Source of the DNA: Antedon mediterranea
Lineage: Eukaryota > Echinodermata > Crinoidea > Comatulida > Antedonidae
Length of the DNA: 64,000 bases
Direction: 5' to 3'
Assembly (NCBI RefSeq): GCF_964355755.1
Contig: NC_092673.1
Location: forward strand, 34,231,648 to 34,295,647
The first letter of the stretch is position 1; every line of letters begins with the position of its first letter. Positions 15,301-23,999 of the stretch are shown here, piece after piece. A program made the translations under genes and the position numbers. The notes under the pieces were generated by a model that searched no databases, had not been told where the DNA came from, and was given only the letters and a program-made list of their open reading frames with translations.

Positions 15301-18300
15301 GAAGGAATTTGGATAACGTCATAGCATAAGAACTGGCAAGTACTGCCTGGGTGGACAGGAATAAAAGAAAAACAACAAAAGGAGACAGGGTGGTGAATGG
15401 TGGGTGGAGACTGAATAAGAGTAGAAAACAAAGAAGGTAGCTTGGTACATTTAATAAACAATTTTGGAATTATATTGGCATAAATCATGCAAAACCATTT
15501 GCATTGCAATCATATATTTATAATTATGACAATTATAAATTAAATATGAATATTGGCAACTTAAAAAGGGTATAAAAATAAATTTAATTTTAACAATCAT
15601 TATGGCACTTACTTGTAGATAGTCTAGACGTCCAAGTCCAGCTAGAAATATTGTTTGACCGGGTTTAATGACCATGGTCTTGGGTCGATACGCTTGGCTC
15701 GATACACACAGTTTTAGTTCTTCAGCTGTTAGCTTAGATAATACCTAAATTCAAAGGGCATAAACTAAATAATTAAACAGAAATGATTTATGGTTTACAT
15801 GGATTGCTTTCTTTGTAATCCTTGTAAGTTTTAGATCCGCAAAAATGAGTAATCTAGAACCAGGTGCAAATATAATATGACAGTGTTCTCCCAAAGCAAG
15901 TTTTGCTGGTTATGGAGTAAGAATATTATTAGGCCAGCCATTAAAAACATAGACCAATATTATTTTGGCAATTGGATAGTATATTGAACAACGGGATAAT
16001 ATGATGTTGGAATAAAACGTCTGAGAATATTCAAATATTTCTCTGTTTGCTACCCTCTGGTATAAAAGTGCATCCTTGACTATTCAATACAATTCAACTT
16101 TATTTAACCACAGAGGCCCAGATCAACACATGGTTGTTCTTTACTGATGCCATACACATACAATTTATCAACACCAAAACAAGTGCACCTTTATATGAAA
16201 GGCTATGTTTTTTATATTTAGTCTTTGATAAAGACAGATTCCTACACAACCTTTCTCGGGATTTAGAGTGCTATCCCCGGTATTATACAAAATGATTGAT
16301 GCGTTTTTTGTTTCGTTTTTATCTGTATTTTTATATATATATATACTTTTATGATATAAAAATGAATCAAATCCAAACCTCTAAAATAACCCTACGACCA
16401 ACAACTACAAGAAAAAACATCAGTAAATATATTAATCTCACCTGCTCGTCTCTAATGATACCTGGCGTATCATACAACCACTTGCCCTCGCTAAACTCTG
16501 AAGGATCAAACTTAAACGGTAAACTAGCAGAAGATGGCATTTTATTGCCAGAGATCAAATTGAAAGCCTTCACAGGATCATCATATACATCACTTTCAAA
16601 GCTTCGTCCAACATGACCTGAAAATAAAGATAAATGCATTTTTTCTTTCAAATTAATTATAAACTAAAAGTTGCTTGCAATGATCATGCTTTATGTTAGT
16701 GTCTCATTTTATGTGTCATGAAAGAGGAATACTATTTTTTCTTTTTTGTGGACACACAAGAAGGGTTTAGGGTTAGAGATCATAGTAGTATTAAATTGAC
16801 ACAGGAAATGTATCTTAGGGACACCTCTATTAAGAGGCACCTTTCTTGTGAAATGAACAAGGGGAAATACTGTATATGTTTAAAAAATGAATAAATAGTT
16901 ATTCATTAGTGTACATCCAAATTGAATAGAATGTAAAATGATCATTTTTAAATGGCCTACTTTTAAATGTTTCACTTTCACTAAAATGTATCAGGTTTTT
17001 CCGATACACTCTGGAAGAGTTTTCCCAGTTAGTTAACTTCCATAACAATTTTAACATCATCACATTTCAGAATATTCAGGGGAAAACTACTGTATTATTT
17101 CAATCTCATGGAAGCTGTTCAAATACATAATGCTAATATGTCAAAGCAGAGCAATTCTCCTAGTATTAAAATGTTTACTTCTATGCGACAGAAAACAGAT
17201 CGAGGCGGACAATAGGTCAATAATAAGATCATGTTTTATTATGCAAAATTGTCTTTCAGAGCATCGATCTCTATGAATGTAAATGTAAATATCAGAAAAC
17301 AAGCGACACTCCGTCTACAGGAACACAACAATATGGTTCAAGAGTGAAACAAGTAAATCCATCTCAGATTTCTTATGTCAATGATAGATTAAGGCGGCGG
17401 CTAGTTTGTCTCAAAGAGAGATCAAATTGATGGCAAATTAAATTATGGTTTTAAACATTGATAAAGATAATAAAATAAGCTAATAATACAATGATATAAT
17501 AAAATTAAAAATCAAAATTTTCGATGTTTTTGCATGTGATATTTGACAGCGAAGCTTACAGTATTTGACAGCAACACTTATCTGTGGCATGTTTTATAAA
17601 TGTGAAAGACGTACAATCAACCGAGAACCCCTATTCAGGGGACACCTTTGGGACCCAAAAGGTGTCCTGTGAATAGAAGTGTCCCCTAAATAGGGGTTGG
17701 CTATAGTGTAACATATTTTCCCTTGTTCGTGTCAAAGGCAAGTGTACCCTTAATATGGGTGACCCGAATAGGGTAAATAAAATGGGTGCTGGAAAATAGA
17801 GGTGGATGATTAAGGGTGGGGCGTCAAACTAGAAGTTTGAGCTATAGGTTTTATAGAGCTAATCATCTATTACAAAGATCACACTATTTGACCTCTGAGC
17901 TTAATCCCTACAAAGTCTTACCTCTAAAGTAACCTAATGCATCAAACTCTTTATCATGTTTTTCGATTCTTTCTCGCCATTTATCATTCTCTTTCTGCTC
18001 ACGTAAACGATCATCACGTCTGCCGATTCGTTCAACGTTTGGTCTCAGTATGGGGAATTTCAGCAAATTTAGTGTTGTTCCTGGCCACCTACTTACAGTG
18101 GCTTTCTTGTAAACCCACTTTGCTTTTGTCTTACAGAAATCAGAGTTCAACAGACGATTGAAAAGTGTTGATTTACCAGAATTTGCAGTACCTGAATTAT
18201 AAAGAAAAACCGAAATACATAAATTTAACTCCATAAAATTGTTAATCTAATTCATCGTGAATTGCATCGTGAAGCATAAAAGTGTACAGCCAGAAAAGAA

Positions 18301-21300
18301 GAGTTTGAAAACGTAAGAAAGTAAACGCAAGTAAGCAGAAACTGTTATTGTTTATTTTTAATTTAGATTATTTTAATTACTGATTTAAGCATTATATGTT
18401 ACTAATTACACCGAAGTTGGAGATTATAATATCGAGGTAAATTAAATCGATAAAATATCATGTTTAAAAGAGAAACATTCGTATCAGTGAGTTTTAACTG
18501 CATACTAGACAATATATGTAACTTTAATCTGAACGAGTTCAAAACACACTGACCGAGGAAACATTGATATATTTTCTTAGCGATTTACATGGTGTTTCCG
18601 CAAGTTATTTTTTATGATGCATAACGTTTTAACAATTAGTTAGCGTCTAGATTATCATACCGAGTAGAGGCTTATTGATAGAGCTTCTGGTTTGTGACAA
18701 GCTGCAGCTAAACACTAAGTAATGTCTGGATAAGGCACACAAACGATTGTAACATAAATATACGTTATTGTTCCATTAAGTAAATTTACAGTAACAGTAT
18801 ATATCCTAAGGTATAATCCCACCCCAACTTTATGTCTGATTTTATAAACAGCCATATCCTCGGGTATAGTCCCAGTATTGACTTTTGGTGTAGATGTAGG
18901 CGTCTCTCTAGCCAGTTCAGGTGAATTTTTACAAGAAATGCTTATTAAACATTGGTAAGATATGAACCAGAGTTTCCTTGGGTATAGTCCCAACTCCCAA
19001 AGTTGGATTATACCAGAGGATATACGGTATATTACTGAATGACATCATATGCAAAAATAAAAACTGTTTAGTACTTTGGAACAAGGCAAAATAAAGGTTA
19101 TTTGATTTGATCACCGGTAGTCTTGAAGATTTAAAGCATTTTGGCAAATAATCTCGCTCCTAAAAATAATTGTTTAATTAATCTGTAGATTTACATTTAC
19201 ATTTAAATAATGAAGTACAAGAAAGAATAATAAAATGTATTCAGCGTGTTCTCAGACAACCTTTTAGAACTAGAGTTAGTTCACGGTAAAATCAGGTGAT
19301 ATGGTAACACTACATACAAAATGTTCAGTGTTTTTACCTTTTTTCTCCTCACAAATCAATGTGACAAGATAAAAAAGACTTATTGGATTTTACATTTAAA
19401 TTTTTCGTTTTGGTCGGCTTAATATTTGATACGACATTTTCTGTCACAAAATAAATTAGAAAAACATTTGATGGTCAAAGAATTTAGTAGGATTTAAAAT
19501 GAGCAGAGTTTTTCTATGTTTTAGGTAAGAAAGATAATTAGACGACTTTGGCTTAAATAGAACTTTATATCAGTGTTTATACGACGGATTACATGTTTAT
19601 AACCATTTGAAATTGACAAAAAATTTTTGTTTATACAGTCATTCCAATTATTGGCAATTTCTTTCCTTCTCAAGGTTTAGTGTCCTTTATTTTAAGTAAC
19701 TTAATTGTAATTTCTACCATTCTATAAGGTTTCCGAATTGCTGGTGGAATTATATTAATTAATTGCTAGTAGATTTTTTCAACTTATATATTCATATCAA
19801 TTTAGTTTCTGAAAATAAATGAACAGGATGGGTTATGTTTGTGTTACGTATACAGATTCCAATCACTGCAATTATAGAGGGCGCACATAAAGAAATACAG
19901 GTACTGATGTCAATTTTATTTTTTTCAAACTTGAAAGTATCAATTTGATAGCTTGCATAAACTTGAAACAGATCATTGTCATCTGGCTTCAGTACAATTT
20001 ATCGAAATCAATTTTAGTTTTTCACAAATTGAAGTACAGTTTTATCAATTTAAAGTGAACTAAATGGAGGTTGAAAATATTGCAAACTTGACCTGGAAAA
20101 TCATAGAATTTACAAAATCTTTTCCAGGCTTGGAAAGTCATGGAAACAGGATGAAGACAATTTCCTTTTTTTTTTAAATCAGAAAGCATAAATTTGGCTA
20201 GAAAAGTCAAGGAAATTAGGTTCTTTTTATAAATCCTGGTAATGAAAGAGCAAAGAAACATTATTTACCTATGAGATAAACATCTCCTCTTGATTCCCAT
20301 TTAGACTGTATATCAGAGATCAAACCTTCAACCCCATAGCCAAGTTTGGAGCTAATCAAATGCACATTGAGAATCTGTTCAGGATTGCATACATTGTGTT
20401 CAACACTAGAATCTCTTAACTGCTTTTGTATCCTCTTATGACAGTCATGCGAGTCCGCAGGTAGCAGATCTATTTTATTACCAATCAGCATAACTTGTTT
20501 GTTCGAACCAACCTTTGTTTTCATATTTGGGATGAAACTTATTGGGAAATCCAAGAGGTCAACCATAACTAAAATAAGTGCGTATTTGTCTTTGATCTCG
20601 TGAAACATTTCATCAAAATCGTTCTCAGTAACGCTGATGTTAATTGCATGGTTATATTTCATAATTAACATACATCGCTGACACGGAGTTTTGATGAGTT
20701 CCAACTCGGAGAGTTTCTTGAATCTTTCGCTTGCCAGGTAACCACCAGCTGTGGCATCTTGACAATGAAGCAATGCACCACACCCACAGCATGGTACCGA
20801 TGTCAAAGGTGACTCCGGGTCAGGAGTGCCATACAATTTTAAGAAGTCAATTGTTTTCTTTTTTAATTTTGGTTTCTTTTTAGTGATAACTTTCACCACT
20901 TCAGCGATACTCGGTTCAAGTTCTTCTAAACGTACATTTGCCGGGAGATTCTGTCCTTCAGGAATCTTCTCTGTTTTCACCCCACGCACAACATCTCGTT
21001 TTACAGCCGTTTTATTAACCCTCCGAACAAGTTCTAACTCCTCCCGTAATTTTGCTAAAGAATCCATGTCAAATTTTTCATCTGACATGTGAATTGAAGT
21101 TGGTCTCTCGTGAGGTTGAAACTGAACATCCTCATCGTTTTCTTTTGATTCTTTTCGATCTATTTTAATTGTTTTTGGTCTGAAGCCAGCTTTATTAACC
21201 TCCAATAATTCAGCATCGCTCTTAACCTCTTGTATTGAGTCATATATCCAGTAAGAATTAGCAGAATCTACTCTGTCATTGGCTTCAGATTTTGTGGTTT

Positions 21301-21637
21301 CATCACTTGATGAAAAGTATTGACTATCGATTTCATTTAAGTCTTCCATATTAACGATCGATATTTCTTTTCTAACATCATTATTGATGTCTTTCGATGA
21401 AGATTTATCAATGTTAACATTCGTGGAATACTCAAGTACCTCTGAAAAAAATTGTTCATCAATATAGTTAACTTGGCTTTTATCACTATTTGAACACACA
21501 TTTGCCTTCTTGCTGGAGTCTCCATCCGTTGTAGCCGATAATTTTCGTGTATGGTTTATCCGTGAACAATGGGGCAGCCTCACATTTTTAAACACTCCCA
21601 CAGGATAAAAGGCTTTTAGTACTTTAGAGTGAATCAT
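200..21637 (-). CDS. NOA1: NOA1-like mitochondrial circularly permuted GTPase, complete seven-exon gene
   Basis: Coding exons on the minus strand are 20269-21637, 17922-18191, 16442-16617, 15613-15744, 5676-5792, 4666-4786 and 200-387. They sum to 2373 nt, exactly 791 codons including TGA, and every junction has GT/AG ends and matching phase. The protein (790 residues; human NOA1 is about 700) shows the permuted GTPase order: G4 (NKID, about residue 387), G5-like SSK (about 429), then the P-loop GTANSGKST (457-465), then DTPG (about 597). A Cys-rich zinc site (CCGCG near 283, CQRC near 319) precedes the GTPase. The N-terminus is basic and lacks acidic residues, which fits mitochondrial import. 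The family acts in mitochondrial ribosome assembly and translation. Start ATG at 21637 is the first in-frame Met. The rest of the window offers no comparable intact gene. Confidence 0.95.
530..845 (-). repeat. SINE-like dispersed repeat, copy 1
   Basis: On the minus strand 545-690 reads ctcggatagggactataaac, then a GTGTACAC-rich stretch, then actttaaagaaaccca and a run near gagtagggggttaccccggt. The same blocks recur in plus orientation at 12447-12585. A fragment gaggtcacccagtataaa at 818-837 is shared by both copies, here in the opposite orientation to the rest. The cgg-actataaaccgtaggtc and ctttaaagaaccc blocks resemble SINE-like families common in marine invertebrates (recalled, not searched). 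Confidence 0.6.
1107..1135 (+). repeat. Orphan terminal repeat of the TTAA element family
   Basis: AGATGTATTGTCCCCCTGAA at 1107 follows a TTAA (1102-1105) plus one A and matches the right terminus of the element at 27265-29805. No matching opposite end occurs nearby, so this is a truncated or decayed copy. Confidence 0.5.
1519..2158. repeat. Perfect 64-bp tandem array, 10 copies
   Basis: The unit runs from aaaaaacgatgtggtgttgt to atatagct. The cgatgtgg anchor falls at 1525, 1589, 1653 and every 64 bp to 2101. I see no difference between the ten copies. It lies in NOA1 intron 6. Perfect identity implies very recent expansion, gene conversion or an assembly artefact. Confidence 0.97.
2160..4665. 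other. NOA1 intron 6 remainder, non-coding
   Basis: No supported gene was found. A 14-bp perfect inverted repeat (gtaatttgaccaat at 2760-2773, attggtcaaattac at 2808-2821) forms a small hairpin. The open frame at 2639-2917 has no family resemblance or splice context. Confidence 0.6.
4666..4786 (-). CDS. NOA1: NOA1 coding exon 6
   Basis: The 121-nt exon has acceptor ttttcttaag and donor GTTTGT. It encodes VPAGGAERLETIAPLVACDD followed by HSAADILFASAG, with the last glycine split over the junction. The AADILFASAGW stretch is typical of the family's C-terminal domain. Confidence 0.9.
5676..5792 (-). CDS. NOA1: NOA1 coding exon 5
   Basis: This 117-nt, phase-0 exon has acceptor ttctattacag and donor GTTTGA. 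It encodes GIQTIFCTMFAAPTLPVRVV, continuing the C-terminal domain. It is separated from exon 4 by an intron of about 9.8 kb filled with repeats. Confidence 0.9.
5930..6830. repeat. Degenerate about 0.24-0.3-kb tandem repeat
   Basis: The block 'aattgac...gttacaaaatatc...tgatat...aaaatagagccatt...tatgatgaccatcaa' recurs at about 6127-6220, 6365-6455 and, more decayed, 6690-6830. A poly(T) run at 6453-6470 followed by atttcatttatttcaata looks like the reversed A-rich tail of a retroposon inserted between copies. Confidence 0.5.
6579..6662. repeat. 12-bp microsatellite/minisatellite, 7 copies
   Basis: The unit acagtatactat is repeated seven times without visible change. The unit is partly self-complementary (agtatact), so the array could form hairpins. 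Confidence 0.95.
7322..7494. mobile_element. MITE-like inverted repeat
   Basis: gccaatttacacag (7322-7335) and its exact complement ctgtgtaaattggc (7481-7494) bound 173 bp; both ends also carry an AACGGTAA block just inside. There is no coding content. The target duplication is unclear (TTATGG-like on both sides). Confidence 0.55.
7567..8163. mobile_element. Dispersed CCTCCGCC repeat
   Basis: The left end cctccgccaaagaggtatat is followed by tgtttgtttgtttgcaggat and tactcaaaaagtaattat; the right end is ggcggaggtatgcactctca then gagtggctttctagttt. I recall this arrangement (CCTCCGCC...GGCGGAGG with a 'gatyactcaaaaagt' core) as a widespread non-autonomous repeat of invertebrate genomes. The open frames across it are incidental. 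Confidence 0.55.
8371..9207. mobile_element. Harbinger-like non-autonomous DNA transposon (837 bp)
   Basis: Perfect 17-bp terminal inverted repeats, AGCCCCTTTCTCACAGA at 8371-8387 and its complement at 9191-9207, are flanked by TTA on both sides (8368-8370 and 9208-9210). The 3-bp TWA duplication is the mark of PIF/Harbinger elements. The interior is full of short CCGGTA/GCCGGCAT palindromes and a second TTCTCACAGA pair (about 9020 and 9130). There is no transposase. The same terminal logic appears in the MITE at 39782-39962. Confidence 0.82.
9480..10450. repeat. 34-bp minisatellite with 68-bp higher-order units
   Basis: The unit acgatgcacatactattgtt followed by acaactgtcacatt repeats about 28 times. 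Two variants alternate in places: 'ccattgacacaactgtaac' with 'ctattgccacaactgtcac' around 9700-9860, and 'cctttaccac' with 'atacacatactattgccac' around 10070-10310, giving 68-bp dimers. Because 34 is not a multiple of 3 and the unit lacks stops, long open frames arise on both strands; I do not regard them as genes. Confidence 0.93.
10460..12420. other. NOA1 intron 4, AT-rich with no recognised feature
   Basis: No open frame with family resemblance, inverted-repeat pair or tandem array was recognised. The ORF at 12060-12266 is short and has a random-looking composition. Confidence 0.55.
12447..12590 (+). repeat. SINE-like dispersed repeat, copy 2
   Basis: ctcggataaggactataaac, cgtaggtctagtgtacac, tgcactttaaagaacctagt and gaagaggtcacccagtataa occur in this order; the blocks match the reverse complement of 530-700 and the fragment at 818-837. 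Confidence 0.6.
12690..13280 (+). mobile_element. 5'-truncated LINE, reverse-transcriptase C-terminal end (pseudogene)
   Basis: Three frames together carry the conserved tail of a CR1/Jockey-type reverse transcriptase: LNSLQILLIRLARIIL, then TPVDDLMTSLNWKHINQRW and TSKCLTGTVPDYLIDF, then KRTFQYR and a SFKTVFFSC-like end. At least three frameshifts or stops break it. The 3' end has gaataaag and a ctatctatctat microsatellite tail (13261-13274), typical of LINE insertions. It sits in NOA1 intron 4 in the orientation opposite to the gene. Confidence 0.78.
13598..13709. mobile_element. MITE-like inverted repeat
   Basis: acactatcaaact (13598-13610) and agtttgatagtgt (13697-13709) are exact complements, and the inner gtgacaaaaaatgtg/cacattttgttgtc also pair. 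There is no coding content. Confidence 0.6.
14250..14600. repeat. Degenerate 'gattatgtctgaatacaaa' repeats with a long hairpin
   Basis: Variants of attgattatgtctgaataca recur about eight times in both orientations. Within them, arms 14377-14408 and 14424-14455 pair over 32 bp with one mismatch around a 15-nt loop; the 21-bp core tctaaatatactgtacatga plus t is perfect. Confidence 0.8.
14600..15612. other. NOA1 intron 4, proximal part
   Basis: No gene is supported. At about 15190-15305 an A-rich run is followed by gagcttttgggcaacactag and cccttcatcaatgc, a signature I associate with Penelope-like element ends; this is recalled and weak. The ORF at 15279-15509 crosses it and is incidental. Confidence 0.4.
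15613..15744 (-). CDS. NOA1: NOA1 coding exon 4
   Basis: This 132-nt, phase-0 exon has acceptor gaatttag and a strong GTAAGT donor. It encodes VLSKLTAEELKLC..., then RPKTMVIKPGQTIFLAGLGR, the start of the C-terminal beta-rich domain that follows the GTPase in this family. Confidence 0.9.
16080..16130 (-). repeat. Reversed LINE/SINE tail
   Basis: On the minus strand this reads gtggttaaataaagttgaat followed by tgtattgaat, an AATAAAG plus short-repeat tail typical of the 3' ends of CR1/L2-type LINEs. No coding part remains next to it. Confidence 0.35.
16442..16617 (-). CDS. NOA1: NOA1 coding exon 3 (G3 motif)
   Basis: Acceptor ttattttcag and donor GTGAGA bound the exon. It begins GHVGRSFE and ends with WLYDTPGIIRDEQ, which carries the DxxG (G3) motif after G1, as expected for a circularly permuted GTPase of the YqeH/NOA1 class. 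Confidence 0.92.
17629..17698. repeat. Nested inverted repeat in NOA1 intron 2
   Basis: aacccctattcaggggacac and gtgtcccctaaataggggtt pair over 20 bp with one mismatch; inside, gacaccttt and aaaggtgtc pair again. The related phrase gggacacctctattaagagg at 16818 suggests a dispersed family. Confidence 0.65.
17922..18191 (-). CDS. NOA1: NOA1 coding exon 2 (P-loop)
   Basis: The phase-1 junction joins ...YLI-G to GTANSGKSTLFNRLL, placing the Walker A/G1 motif across the exon boundary. The segment SRWPGTTLN holds the switch I threonines (G2). The acceptor is ttataattcag and the donor GTAAGA. A basic, charged helix (RRDDRLREQKENDKWRERIEK) follows and ends with YFRG. Confidence 0.93.
18790..19020. 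repeat. Short interspersed GTATARTCCCA repeats
   Basis: ggtataatcccaccccaact, gggtatagtcccagtattga and gggtatagtcccaactccca occur three times in 200 bp, with an inverted attatacc beside caaagttgg at about 19003-19015. They lie in NOA1 intron 1. Function unknown. Confidence 0.45.
20269..21637 (-). CDS. NOA1: NOA1 coding exon 1 (targeting region, zinc site, G4, G5)
   Basis: The exon opens at the ATG (21635-21637) and runs 456 codons plus one base to a GTAAAT donor at 20263-20268. It encodes the presumed mitochondrial presequence, a long acidic low-complexity linker (residues about 40-270), the CCGCG...CQRC zinc site, a VDLLDFP segment and the NKID G4 motif. Reading past the donor gives a stop within three codons, which supports the splice. 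The linker is longer than in vertebrate NOA1. Confidence 0.93.
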
Positions 21638-21759
21638 ACTGAATCTTCTTGCAGTTTCACTTTGCTTTTAAAAATGACCTGTATAAAATAAAAAGGAATT
21701 GCAGTCAAATAAAATTATGTACTGTCTATTATTTTGTTTATACTGTAATGATTTTGGTG

Positions 21760-22265
21760 TTGAAGAAATAGGTAGAGGGCGGCAGATGGAGGCGGAGTTA
21801 GGCAGGAGGAGCGGCAGAGAACGGACGTGAGAAAAAGGGCAGAGAGGGATTGGAGAAGGAAGGCAATGGAGGGTGAACTCGAGGAGGGAGAGATTGGAGC
21901 TGGAAAAGCGGAGAACCAGGGAAAAGACGTGTTAAATAAGTAGAGAAATTGGAAAACAAAGTGTAGAGAAGATTAGAGAAAAGAGAAAGAGGAAATTAGA
22001 GTTGAATAATAAAAAGAGAGTTAAGACACAGTTTGTTTGTTTGAGTTTGAGTTACTGTTGGAGACATAGTGAGCCGGAGGATGCACCTACTGGTTGTATC
22101 AGTATTTGAGACATAGTGGAGCCGGAGGTTATGCCATTGTTGGTGGTTACATTGCTGTTGGAGGTTACGCCATTCATTGTTGATGGTTACGCGTGTTGGT
22201 GGTTACGCTGCTGTTGCGCCGTTGTTGGTGGTTACGCCATTGTTGGAGGTTACGCTTTCCAACAA
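21760..22265. repeat. Purine-rich tract followed by GTTGGTGGTTACGCC minisatellite
   Basis: From about 21765 to 22020 the plus strand is almost entirely purine (ggcggagttaggcaggagga and similar). From 22060 to 22260 the phrases 'gttggaggttacgccatt', 'gttggtggttacgctgct' and 'gacatagtg(g)agccggagg' recur irregularly. It lies directly upstream of the NOA1 start, so it could be part of the 5' regulatory region, but no promoter motif is identifiable. Confidence 0.6.
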
Positions 22266-22864
22266 TATTATTGAAAAGTTATTTATTCGCTAGAAATCGC
22301 CCACCCGACTATCTTCACAACAACCCCTCAACCCACAAGAGGTAGGCAGGTTGAGATCCGCGACTACTTTAATTAAATTGGAAAAACTGAAAAAAGATGG
22401 AAGCTGCAGATGAGAGCATTCAAAAAGAGTTGCCGAATTGATGATGGAAGATGAGTCATCATTTGAGTGCTGCAACTTGAAGATGAACTCCAAATATTGA
22501 TGGCCAATGATGAAGTCAAACCATCAGTTGTAAAGCCAGATTGTTGGTTGATTTCATGATCGATTGTGGAGTTCCCAAAAAACGCATTTCCTTATTGATA
22601 GAACGTGTAGGATGGTGGTTTTGTGTATAGGCCTAGTTAAAAAAGGTCTACAATTGAAACTATTGGTATTGGGAGCTTGGTGTAGTTAGTTAGATTTGAG
22701 TTGAGTTTAGAGCTACCTAAGGAAGGTCTCTTCATACAATACAAACTTAAACCTTTTCATCTGTAGGCCTAGCTAGCCTAAAATTAAAAAAGGCCTGTAG
22801 GCTACAGTATATTCTAGAGGGGTCCCTTCTAGAGTAGTAGGCCTAGGCCTAGGCTAGGCCTAGC

Positions 22865-23190
22865 CTTTTAAAAATTGGATGCTGATATTTTTAAACAGTT
22901 TAATTATATGTATTCCTAGGATCACACTTCAAAAATAACAATTACCTTTTTTGAGTTGTTTTATTTAGGCTGTTATCATCTGATTCTCTGTATACATTTT
23001 TGAGTAATAAGAAAAGCATGCAAAGAAATAAATACAAACTACCCCCTCTATAGTAAATTGTATAAATAACAACACTGTGACGTGTATGTAGTAGCAGGGT
23101 AGCATGTATGCTTTATAAAGAGGCCAAAATAATATTGATATCATGCCAGTGCATGCCAACAAACATTGCCGTTTTGGCCAGGAGACTCCC
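22865..23190. repeat. Dispersed repeat, copy A (partner at 30480-30682)
   Basis: aattggatgctgatat, taccccctctata-taaattg, tataaataacaacactgtg, ccaaaataatattgatat and gccgttttggccag occur in the same order at 30484-30682. Both copies are preceded by taggcctag tracts and lie upstream of transposon-derived coding remnants. Confidence 0.75.
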
Positions 23191-23519
23191 ATATTTTACC
23201 TCATCCAATATTCAATTTTTATCCAAAAGTAAATTCAGGTGCTGTCAGAAGCAGGATATGCGACAGGAAAAAAAAAATTGAATACAATGTAGAATTCTAT
23301 ATTTCAGATTCTATTGTAAATTTACTGTGACATACAATGGCTGTGTTTGCAATGCCAAATCTCGTCACAGTAAATTTACATGAGCAATGTCATTTTTTGA
23401 GTAATTGTAATTACAGAAAATGATGGAAGTAGAATTTTTAGAGAAAGATAAAGAAAAGATGTACTGATCAGAAAGAAAGCATGGGATGCCAAGGCAATAC
23501 ATTACATCGCATACACGTC

Positions 23520-23875
23520 ATCCAAAATGAAGAGGCCACATTTAAGATGGTCCAGAGTTTGTTGTATGAAAATGAGGTAACCCACACTGGACTTCACCAA
23601 AGCTAATGGTCTTATTTGTGACGACACAGTCTTGGAAATTAAATTCCCATTGTCCGCTGTACCCTATGAGAGCATTTCAAGGGCTGTTACTCAAAGTACT
23701 ACCACCAGATACAAGGACAACTGCATCTAACTGACTGCTTAAAATGCTATTTCGCAGTGTATGTACCACGCAAAGGTCATCTTGAGGTAGAGAATGGAAG
23801 TCGAACAATGCCTGTACATGGTAATATATTGAAAAGCGACCCCACTCTTTATGATATGCGCACAATTACAATAAT
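23520..23875 (+). pseudogene. YqaJ-type nuclease/recombinase relic
   Basis: Three frames in succession give a YqaJ-like fold. First comes EEATFKMVQSLLYENEVTHT (about 23530-23590). Then NGLICDDTVLEIKFPLSAVP (about 23609-23668), with the catalytic E-x-K of the PD-(D/E)XK nuclease. Then QGQLHLTDCLKCYFAVYVPR (about 23719-23778), matching the Q-x-Q-GQL-x-x-T motif of the family. Frameshifts lie near 23600 and 23715. YqaJ-domain proteins accompany transposases in some eukaryotic DNA transposons; here the fragment lies 1.7 kb upstream of a THAP-Kolobok relic on the same strand. It is not functional as it stands. Confidence 0.72.
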
Positions 23876-23999
23876 GTAAATGCCGATAAACAGTTTAACC
23901 TGCCTCCTTCTGTCTTGTACAGTAAAATCATAGCAATAAATACCGTTTCCTGATGACAAGAATTGCAAAAATAAGGAGACATTGTTTAGAACATTTGTA

